From positions 2,170,001 to 2,234,000 of the forward strand of contig JAUZTG010000029.1 in assembly GCA_030734395.1 (NCBI GenBank): DNA of 64,000 bases, written 5' to 3'. Under the pieces are notes generated by a model. The model worked only from the letters and a program-made list of their open reading frames with translations. It was not told where the DNA came from and did not search any database. Both the position numbers and the translations under genes were made by a program. Within the stretch, counting starts at the first letter, position 1, and each line of letters starts with the position of its first letter. Below, piece after piece: positions 56,101-64,000 of the stretch. Source of the stretch: Sarocladium kiliense. Taxonomy: Eukaryota; Ascomycota; Sordariomycetes; Hypocreales; Sarocladiaceae.

Positions 56101-57828
56101 AGGCGTTGCCTTTTGGCCGCTCTATTCGGTAAAGCTCCAAATAATTTGGCGTTTCTGTACGGAGTACACGATGCGCAGAATCGAAGCCCCAAATGATAAG
56201 ACGTAGGATCTTCCATCTGCGCAGGATCGAGTCTGACGCGGCCGTAGAGACCAGGCACCCCCGCTTTGCTCAACAATGGCCCGGAACTTTGACGAGCCGT
56301 GAAGAGCAAATCTGGGGCCAAAGGCACACAGTCAGAGGGTTGCTGAGCCAGGCATGCTTGACAGACCAGCCAGGCAAGCCAGGAAACTCAACGGTTTGCA
56401 CATTTCGTCGTAGGCCTGACACCCATTGTTCGGGAGCGAATGCGGCCAAAACAAGTTTGGCTGGCATCTGGCTAGCCGATGTCCCAAGTTTCTCACTATG
56501 CACGGCAGGCTATGCGCTGTAGGGTCCAATCAACACCATCGCTGGGAATCCGTGGTCTAAGAGGGGGCAACAAGCGGCACAAGCCAGCACAAGCTACCCA
56601 GCGCGGCACACCCACCAAGAACGGTGAGAGTTTCACACCAAATAGTGAGTGAGTCGGTCGTGGAGCCCTGCATTGGCAGTGTGCGTCGACCACAATCCAG
56701 GCCTTGAGCCGGGCGGGGGTGTCTCTGGCCATGTCTCGCTCTGGCTGGTTATTGTTTGTTGTTGAGGAACGCCGATAACGGGGCCTGTTGCTGTTGGCTG
56801 CTGGGTGCTCATGGTGCAAACCGGTCTGTGCGGCGGTCGTCAAGATCTGACGACATCGTGGGCAAGAGCTTGCATCTGCTCCATGCCAGAGACTGTCCAT
56901 CTTGACAATCGCCATGAAAAACCAAGGGCTCGGAACACACGGACAAAACCCTCCAGCGCCTAGAAAGCCTGTCCGTTCAAGAATTGTCAGCACAACAGAA
57001 GGATAGGTACCCTGGGCGAAGCTACCTGTGCCTGTACAGCCCGCTAACACCAACCAGGTCGACACCCTCTGTCGCCCATCGAGATCGATCGACTGCAACC
57101 CTTGGACCAAGCCTCCTCTCGCGCACCCGCGATCGAGGAACTCGACGGTGCCCGCGTCCCGGAACCGTGACTAGGTTCATTCGCCTATTTTGCTGGTAGA
57201 TTTGATTCTTTTAAACTGGGGACGTGGACAAGGTTCCCGCAAATGCTCGGGGTTCTTGGAAGTCCGATCGTATATAACATGGGGTCGCCCGAATCGCCCA
57301 TCCACTACACCTCTCCCCTTTCCTCGTAGCATTCGCTGATTGACTCGACTTTCATTCCTGGTCAGATACCTCTATTTTCTTCCAGGATACCGTTACTTAA
57401 TACTATACCTTGATCCGTCTGCAATCCTCTCCGGAGCCAATACCTCCCTTCGCCCAAGTGTCCTCGGACGTAACGCATTCTCGAGTCCCTTTCCGGACTT
57501 TTTGCTCCTCGACAGCTATAGCTACGGCAGGCAGCCCATCACCCACAACCACTGGACCAGTTCCAGAAAGCACACCATACAAACACCGACGCACCACAGA
57601 AATTAGTCGCACATCAGCGACACAGGCTCTTGCAATCACTGCAGATACCCAGGTGCACCGAAAGCTAAATTTTAAACTGTTTCAACGGCGCTCGCCCCCC
57701 CCGAACTACGCTGCGTCAACTCTACCAGAGCTTGACGAGATCAGCTGGATAACTTGAGAGCTTCGACTCTCGACCTTTCAGTTCAATCGAAACCACAGCG
57801 AGTCTTCGCTCTTCACACAGTCTTCAAC
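53189..57828. other. Gene-free interval of 4.6 kb ending in a long ATG-free leader
   Basis: No frame here looks like a protein; the longest is a 204-codon antisense frame at 56496-57110 with no family features. I find no transposon. A TATA box at 57271 and 528 bases without ATG (57301-57828) belong to the next gene. Confidence 0.5.
57271..57277 (+). promoter_or_regulatory. TATA box of the 348-aa conserved protein gene
   Basis: TATATAA lies 558 bases before the ATG at 57829. The only ATG in between (57279) would fall upstream of a normal initiation site. Confidence 0.6.
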
Positions 57829-58927
57829 ATGCCTAAGAGAGCATCAGAGTCACGCGTCAGCAAGCCTGACACTTCCGCCGTCAAGGCGCAGAAGAAGGTT
57901 CGCTTGAAATGCTCTCACCTGCCCTTTACACTATCTGACCGTTTTCCAGTCTGAGCGTTCTCACGAGGAGAACCAGGAGCGTGCATACATCGCGGCCTCG
58001 CGCCGTGCTGATCGCAGCATTGAGGCTCGCGTGCAGTCGGCTCGCATGGCCTCAGAGATCCACAAGAAGCGTACTGGGAAGTCCTTCCGCATCACAGAGG
58101 ACATCGTCATCAAGGAGGAGATGTACGAGGAGGAAGATGACGACTTCCCTCGCTCTTACCGCCTGCTTGGGCCACACATGCAGACTGGCAGCGCCGAGAT
58201 GAACTCCCGTCTTGAGGCTTTCCTGACGAACAAGATCGCCATGTCACAGTACGTTGCTCGCGGTGGTGAACGGTGGGAGAAGGAGAATGAGATCAACAAG
58301 CTCTTTGCCGCAAGCTTCCCGAATCTGGATGCACAGGCAAAGGCGCTGTCACAGAGCTTCTCCAACCCCAACTACAACAGTGGTGCAACGCAGCCTCGCA
58401 ATGACCCAACAGGTGCACCCAACGCTCACCCGCAGAGCCCTTTGTCTCCCGTCTCACCCACTTTCCAACACCCTCAGCCCCCAATCACCTACCAGCGCAA
58501 CGACAGTGCCACCTCCGACCTCTCTCCTCCAGCTCTGTCTCCCGGCACGCCGACCTCCCGCGCCACCCCTAGCTTCAGCATGCCCGGTCCCATGGACTTT
58601 GGCGGAAGCTCCTCAGCGTTCACAACCGACCTCCCCAACGAGGCTCGGATGATGTTCGCCGGCATGGCGCCCACAGCACAGGACCCGTACGGCCAAGCTT
58701 CAATGTTCGACCCTGCGCTGAGCATGGATTGGATGAGCGGCACACCGCAACCGCAGTACTACGACCCCAAGCTGGAGAGGACCGACGGCGGAATGTTCGA
58801 CGCTGCAAACACGATGCAGAGTCCCAACATGCAGTGGGACCCTACGCTGTCCGGAGCACAGGCGAATGATGATGATTGGAACGACTTCATCAACGACCAA
58901 GCATGGGGTGAGACCCAAGCTCAATAA
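57829..58927 (+). CDS. Conserved filamentous-fungal protein of unknown function
   Basis: The product has 348 aa from exons 57829-57897 and 57950-58927 (52-bp intron). The N-terminal 130 residues are very like proteins I know from many filamentous ascomycetes: ERAYIAASRRADRSIEARVQSAR, ASEIHKKRTGKSFRITEDIV, then an acidic EEMYEEEDDDFPRSYRLLG and a block on long helices (LEAFLTNKIAMSQYVARG). I know no experimental function for them. The basic start (MPKRASESRVSKPDTSAVKAQKK) could be a nuclear signal. The rest is Pro/Ser/Thr-, Met- and Gln-rich with DDDWNDFINDQAW near the end, which resembles an acidic-aromatic activation domain. A nuclear regulatory role is a guess. The long leader suggests translational control. 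Confidence 0.85.
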
Positions 58928-60209
58928 TCCGCATCAATATACCGGTGAATGACGATGTTTGGAAGAAAAATAAGATACCCATGCACAACGCCACGAGAGC
59001 TCCTCGCACCTCAACTGCCATCTCCCACTCCTCTCAATCCATCTTACTCTCCTATTGTCATTTTACGAATCTTAATGACACGAGCATTCTTACGACTATC
59101 ATGTCGTACACACCGACCAGGAAACATACATGTACTTATTAGAGATGCATCATGGCGTAACAGCCACACGGAAGTTTCGGTCGGAAATACCCTCAACTAC
59201 AAGAGCCTTTCTGTCAGCTGAACCAGCTGATTAGGGACGCCTTGACTTGATACTGCTTGTTGATTTTATTCGGAGTCTTATTGCACCTTTTCATGCAACG
59301 TCTGGGGAAAGCGAATTCATACCTGTATGGTGTCCGCTGGAGTTTCTCTTTTCACTTTCTCGGGAGAAAAACCGATTTTCTTTTTCACAAGCTTTGTTTT
59401 GCAGTTCTTTATGAAGGAGTGAACACCCGCTTCAAACGTCCATTATTTTGAGGACGAAGAAAGGAAAATACGAGAGGATGGAATTCTGTGAGCCCTACCT
59501 TGCGTTGTGGGACGCTGGGCTTGGAACACAGCCCTTGCTGAAGCAAAGCACAGGAGGGACAGCGAGACGATTGAGAGGCGGTGGAAGGAGAGGCATATAT
59601 GATGATTGGGGGCGAGGTTCTTGAGCTTTATTTGATGAGGCGAAAAACAATCTAAAAGCTTTTGCAAGCTCCCAACATGTTGTTCTTCATATCTTGGTGA
59701 TTCGTGATGCGCTTCGGGTGAGGACTTGAATCACGAGCTCGATCACGAGCTGAGGCATGTGATGTCGACGTATAGGAAAACCGCTTGTGCTTCATGGTGT
59801 CCACACATCGACTTGCCTGCAACATCACCACATGGACCTCAAGGCTTCTATAGCTCGCGCTGTCGCCATGCCCACCCACATGTTGAGGATGGTTTCTATT
59901 CATGCTCCGTGATGCCTGCCAACCTGACTATTGCAGACTAGGGTTCTAATCTATCGTGAACGAAGTGTCGTTCAATGCACCAGAACGCAGTTCATCACAA
60001 CGCCAAAAACGCCGTCCTTGATCCTCAGGAAAATTTGAGGGCCTGTATACCGAATGTTATCCGTTGAAGAACGCCATATCCTTGCACCAACACCTGATCG
60101 CCGGGCTGTGTGTTCGTCTGAGTGAAGAGTGTTGGCCAACAAACTTCTCGTGTGTGATGTTCGCTTTTCTGGATCTCAGCTTTCGTCCATATCGACATCA
60201 GTATCGTGC
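58928..60209. other. Intergenic, no supported gene
   Basis: The + strand from 59257 to 59450 is T-rich and could be a 3' untranslated region. I see no RNA gene, repeat or protein family. Confidence 0.45.
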
Positions 60210-60845
60210 TCATTGAGCAGCTTTGGATCTAGGGGTCAAGTCTTGCTCCTGGCGAGGCGCGGGGGAAGTTTCTTGAGCTGACTGATTTGCAAGAGCTTCA
60301 AGGACCATGTTGCCAACATGATAGTCCTCGAGCGTCATCGGCTGCCACTGGAGGCCTTGCAAGGTGTCTTGCTGGGCAGGTGCTTGAATCTCCATTGGGT
60401 CGTGGTGTTGGAAGCCCTGAAGTTGGGGAACCACGCTGATGAAGAAGGGACTTCGAGTGAAGTTCCCACGCGCGATGGGCTGCTGAGCCTGCTCTGCCAG
60501 TCTTTGGAGAATCTCATGGGAATTGCATTCTCTAGGAGGATAGTGACGCTTAATATGGGCCGGTACCGAAACAGCATGACGATGCTCTGATACTGCTTCC
60601 TGAGTTGGAAAACTGGGAGCAGTTGGGGTGAGATCCTCCATCCGCTGCTCGGTGATCACCGGAAGTGCTTGAGGTATGGTCTCCGTATCGACTGGAGGGT
60701 TTACCGCACGACAAACGTCTGAGTTCTTGGAACGATGCGATAACACACCTGGAAGTCTTTCTCTCTTTTGGTTTCTCTCCTGCTTTGCGATCCATGCTGG
60801 ACTTCCTGGACCAACGCCCGTCAGATCATAGTTTCGTCGACCCAT
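60210..60845 (-). CDS. Doubtful hypothetical protein
   Basis: A single open frame of 211 codons starts at the ATG at 60845 (the frame is open upstream to a TTG). The chain is hydrophilic and Gln/Pro-rich (AEQAQQPIARG, MEIQAPAQQDTLQGLQWQP), with no domain, signal or membrane segment that I recognise. It could be a lineage-specific protein, an exon of a larger gene, or chance. The length and the protein-like composition make it worth listing. Confidence 0.35.
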   Translation of the reverse strand: MGRRNYDLTGVGPGSPAWIAKQERNQKRERLPGVLSHRSKNSDVCRAVNPPVDTETIPQALPVITEQRMEDLTPTAPSFPTQEAVSEHRHAVSVPAHIKRHYPPRECNSHEILQRLAEQAQQPIARGNFTRSPFFISVVPQLQGFQHHDPMEIQAPAQQDTLQGLQWQPMTLEDYHVGNMVLEALANQSAQETSPAPRQEQDLTPRSKAAQ

Positions 60846-61711
60846 GGCTTCTCCTGGTCTTGGGACACTTTTAGGTTCTCGCCGAGAGAGGCCGAAGGAG
60901 CAGCGCAACCTCAGTTCTAAGCTGGGAACTGTGGTATGAGAAGGAATACCATGAAGAAGAAGAAGCTGTGGTCAACCATCAGGCTTTATGCCTTCCGAAT
61001 GGCCTCCTATGAAGGTAATTGACTGGAAGTACCCGGCTGTCTCATACACGTGCGAAGCAACGTGACATTGTACTGGGCTGAATCACGGGGCCGATGAGAG
61101 ATGAGCCTTTCTGGAACAGCGGCGAAATCATTGCAACGGCAAAGGGAGGGGGAGGAGTTCGGATGAGGCTGTCGAGGAGGTGTGATACAACACTGATGGA
61201 ACGTTATTCTGGCAACGACACTGTCCTGTTTCTCGAGCAAAGAGGGCCCGGAAGTGAAGGAAAAGAAAATAAATGAAACTCGGAGCCTTCAGTGAATGCC
61301 TTGTTTCCACAAGCATATTAGAAGACCGCGATCCTGCTGACTTCAACGATGTGGTTGGTTGTGGCTCCTGAATCACCGGTCAGTCTAGTCTCGCTAAATA
61401 ATGGTCCCGGGATGAATACGGCGCTGCTTCTCGATGCGTTGCTGTAACGTGGGTGCATCAGCTGAATCTGCAGTCTGACGGCCAATACTGAATTGGACGA
61501 GGAGAGGGAAAGATAGTGTCAAGTGAAGAGTGTAGGACTGGTGACTAGGTCGCTGTTCTGAAGGAGATGGGGATCTCGTAGCTTACGAATGGAAGCCTGT
61601 TACTTATACATGTAGGTTTGGTAACGGATATAGAGCGCTTCTGCAATGCAAACGAGTATTGGCCGTTTGGGTCAACTATTGGTTGGGTATCGTGGCATTT
61701 CTATCAACAGA
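60846..61711. other. Intergenic, no supported gene
   Basis: This holds the upstream flank of the doubtful ORF and the 3' flank of NOP9. Nothing recognisable is seen. Confidence 0.45.
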
Positions 61712-63817
61712 TCATGATCTAGCCCTGCTATTCCACGGCTTCCCTTCCGACACACCGGGCCTGTTCCCGTTCGGCCTTTGTCCATCTCTCGCTCCTGGCT
61801 TCGGCGCACTCGTTTCCACCAACGCATCCACCTCCCTCGCCCAAGCCTTCCAATCGCCCAACCTCGTCTTCCACGTATCACCCTTCCACGTCCTCCACAC
61901 ACTCCTTCCCATCCAACAATCCCTCAACTGCGGCTCGTTCTCCGCCAGCTTCCCCATAATTGCCTCCTTCATATGAAAGGGAATGCTGCGCTCGCGACCT
62001 TTGCTGGGCACCTCGATGATGGCGTTGAGGTAGTTGTGGCCGAATTGGGAGACGGCGAGTTCGGGCGTGAAGGGGAGGAGGGTTGATACGATGCGTTTAT
62101 GGAAGGCGGGGTTTTGTGAGGGGAGGGAGAGGACTTTTGTGAGGATGTTGACGGTTGGCATGGATGTTGTGGCGAGTTTGAGGAGGGTTTCGGGGGAGAG
62201 GGCAAGGAGAGACTCTTGGACTCCCTTGGCTGGCCCTGGGATGGTGAGAAGAGTGGTGATGATCTGGGCGCCGTGAGATTGGATAGCGTAGTCATTGCGA
62301 CGTAGTTGCTCGGCATCCTTCTTCTTTTCCTGCTCCTTAAGGCAGCATAGCGTCGTGACAAGGTCGGCAGGCTCAGAGCCGCATCCTTCTCGCAAACCCT
62401 TCATGAGCTTCTTGATGTCGTCATTCAAGCCTCGAACTGAGCATCTCTCGAACAGCGTCTTCACGACGTTGTATCTCTCCTTTGTGACTAGCTGTGGCAC
62501 AGAAGGCTCAATCTTCTCCATCGCTGAGACGAGGTCCTCCTTGCTCAATCGGTTGAGTACACGAATTGCTGAGTAGCATGATGTATCGTTTCGGACATAG
62601 CCGTGGATACGCGGCAGGAAGATGTTGTCCTTCAGGGATTTGAAGATCTTGCCGGGGGCATGGGTGATGAGTGTTTCGATGAGGCGGGAGCCAATCTGGT
62701 CGTAGATCATGGCGTTGATGAACGTTGATGCCTCAGATGATTCATCGGCGAGAGTCTTTGGCGCACCAGGGAGTAGTTGGTAGAGCAAAGTTGGCTGAGA
62801 CGACTCCTCCTGCTCCTTCTCCTTCTTTTCTTTCGACTGCTTGGAAGAACTCTTGCTTAGTGTGAGGTCAAGGTCGAGGAGAAGCTGGAGAGTCGGGTTG
62901 CCGATGGGGTGTGTGGCGAGCACACGCAAGCTGGTTGCGTCGAGTTCTGATGTCGAGTCCTGGATGATCTTCTGAATTGCAGAAATGAAGGACCCAGGGA
63001 CAGCTCTCATTCCGTGATTCTCCTCGTCCGCTGCTGCTGAGCCCGCGACTGAGATCTTCTCCTTCTTCTTGCTCTTCAACAGTGTCTTTGCTGCAGCGTC
63101 ATTCAGCGGGCGGCCGGAGAGCACCAGTAACAGGACTCTTAGGGTGTGCGAAGCGAATCGATCGGTGATGAGGTGTCCCAGACTTCCTTCTAACTCGTCC
63201 AGCGTCGCAAGGAAGAGGTTCTCCATAGACTGCTCTGGTTCGTTATCCCCATCATCAGTAGCACCCTTGGTATCGACCATGAAACCTGCAAGTTCCTGCG
63301 TCACAGCACCAGCGCTTCGCAAGAACAACGCCTCACAGCAGTGACTTGCGAATCGGTGCTGAACGAGAGACAAGAAGTGGTCAGCGAAAGCTGAAAAGAG
63401 GTGCTTCTTCTGTTTCGTGGTAGAGAGCTGAATAAGCCGCTCCATCAACCGGGAGCAGGATTGAGAGGAAGCAAGCTTCAGCTCCTTGCCCTCTGCTTCG
63501 CGGAAGACGCTTTCGAGGAAGAGGGCTCGATCTTCGGTGGTCGGGAACTGGTTCAATTCGAGCATCTCGTCGGCGCGGCGGAAGTATTCTTGCTCGTTGT
63601 CATCTAGCATGCCGAAGAATTCCTTCTCGGCAGGCTGTGCATCCCCCATGGCAACGTCGTCGCCAATCGGGATGAAGCCATTGTCGTGATCATATGCATC
63701 GGTTGCATCGCCCTCACCGTCAAGCTTGGGACGTTTGGCACTGTCGTCATCGGGGTCTCGTCGCTTGCGCTTCTTCTCCTCTCGGACATCAGAGCGTTTT
63801 GATCTCTGCTTGGGCAT
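61712..63817 (-). CDS. NOP9: Nucleolar protein 9 (Pumilio-repeat)
   Basis: This intronless gene encodes 701 aa. Nop9 binds 20S pre-rRNA in the nucleolus and is needed for 18S rRNA maturation. The N terminus is basic and acidic by turns (MPKQRSKRSDVREEKKRKRR; nuclear/nucleolar signal), followed by FFGMLDDNEQEYFRRADEMLELNQFP, the Nop9-specific entry. Pumilio-like repeats then run to about residue 650 (SQSCSRLMERLIQLS; HRFASHCCEALFL; DRFASHTLRVLLLVLSGRP; DQIGSRLIETLITHAPGK; FGHNYLNAIIEVPSKG). Low-complexity Lys/Glu/Ser linkers separate them. The C-terminal WKTRLGDWKAWAREVD and a short Arg/Pro tail close the protein. Length fits the family and no frameshift is seen. Confidence 0.95.
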   Translation of the reverse strand: MPKQRSKRSDVREEKKRKRRDPDDDSAKRPKLDGEGDATDAYDHDNGFIPIGDDVAMGDAQPAEKEFFGMLDDNEQEYFRRADEMLELNQFPTTEDRALFLESVFREAEGKELKLASSQSCSRLMERLIQLSTTKQKKHLFSAFADHFLSLVQHRFASHCCEALFLRSAGAVTQELAGFMVDTKGATDDGDNEPEQSMENLFLATLDELEGSLGHLITDRFASHTLRVLLLVLSGRPLNDAAAKTLLKSKKKEKISVAGSAAADEENHGMRAVPGSFISAIQKIIQDSTSELDATSLRVLATHPIGNPTLQLLLDLDLTLSKSSSKQSKEKKEKEQEESSQPTLLYQLLPGAPKTLADESSEASTFINAMIYDQIGSRLIETLITHAPGKIFKSLKDNIFLPRIHGYVRNDTSCYSAIRVLNRLSKEDLVSAMEKIEPSVPQLVTKERYNVVKTLFERCSVRGLNDDIKKLMKGLREGCGSEPADLVTTLCCLKEQEKKKDAEQLRRNDYAIQSHGAQIITTLLTIPGPAKGVQESLLALSPETLLKLATTSMPTVNILTKVLSLPSQNPAFHKRIVSTLLPFTPELAVSQFGHNYLNAIIEVPSKGRERSIPFHMKEAIMGKLAENEPQLRDCWMGRSVWRTWKGDTWKTRLGDWKAWAREVDALVETSAPKPGARDGQRPNGNRPGVSEGKPWNSRARS

Positions 63818-64000
63818 GGTGGCGGCTGTGCTGAAACGTGGATCGTGCTGAAGTGGGAAACACCAACGAAGCTGTAGATGGCTTTGGACTAGAGGAAAAA
63901 AAGTTGATTCAAGTTCTTATCGCTGATAAGGCTGTCCCGCTAGGGTTGCGGCTAAGCTAGCAGCGGGGCACTCAGCGGATGGGTCCACTATAAACATCGG
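63818..64000. other. NOP9 upstream flank, cut by the window edge
   Basis: The sequence is too short to judge. The neighbouring gene beyond 64000 is unknown. Confidence 0.4.

Noticed and set aside
56496..57110. 204-codon minus-strand ORF
   Set aside because: Its composition is not protein-like, there is no homologous motif, and it lies just upstream of the promoter of a plus-strand gene.

Overview
The window is nuclear DNA from a filamentous ascomycete (Pezizomycotina). Genes sit alone on both strands. Most are split by 48-94 bp spliceosomal introns with GT...AG ends, CTRAC-like branch sites and pyrimidine tracts. Several products are typical of filamentous ascomycetes (Grg1/Ccg-1, a QDE-2 type Argonaute, a Lgl/tomosyn homologue, Ariadne E3 ligase, Exo1, Asf1). 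A dothideomycete is my best guess for the class, but nothing I can run confirms it. There are no operons, CRISPR arrays, rRNA or convincing tRNA genes. I assembled all gene models by hand from open frames, splice sites and family conservation.

Layout: 1-2.1 kb no gene; 2.1-3.7 MFS permease (+); 4.3-4.7 Grg1-like gene in three small exons (-); 5.5-8.6 Sro7/Lgl exocytosis protein (-); 8.9-9.6 mitochondrial peroxiredoxin (-); 11.4-13.5 unrecognised low-complexity protein of 718 aa (+); 13.5-17.8 no gene, ending in a long leader; 17.8-20.4 RasGAP (+); 21.2-23.8 CorA-like membrane protein (-); 25.1-26.2 histone chaperone Asf1 (-); 27.7-30.8 RNA14 (+); 31.5-35.0 Argonaute (+); 36.5-38.2 oxysterol-binding protein (+); 38.9-39.9 MAM33/p32 (-); 41.4-43.1 Ariadne-type RBR ubiquitin ligase (+); 43.9-46.3 EXO1 (-); 46.9-49.9 secreted subtilase with PA domain (-); 51.4-52.1 TMA16 (+); 52.5-53.2 small orphan gene (+); 53.2-57.8 no gene; 57.8-58.9 conserved fungal protein (+); 60.2-60.8 doubtful ORF (-); 61.7-63.8 NOP9 (-).

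The genes form no pathway cluster. Recurring themes are RNA metabolism (RNA14, Argonaute, TMA16, NOP9), chromatin and DNA repair (ASF1, EXO1), membrane traffic and lipids (Sro7, OSBP), mitochondria (peroxiredoxin, MAM33) and signalling (RasGAP). I saw no biosynthetic cluster, transposon or sign of transfer. The best leads are at the level of expression: long 5' leaders almost free of ATG that fix start codons, upstream ORFs, splicing choices that change the protein, a possible non-AUG extension of the Ariadne ligase, telomere-like boxes around 46.8-51.2 kb, and two proteins I cannot place (718 aa and 190 aa).
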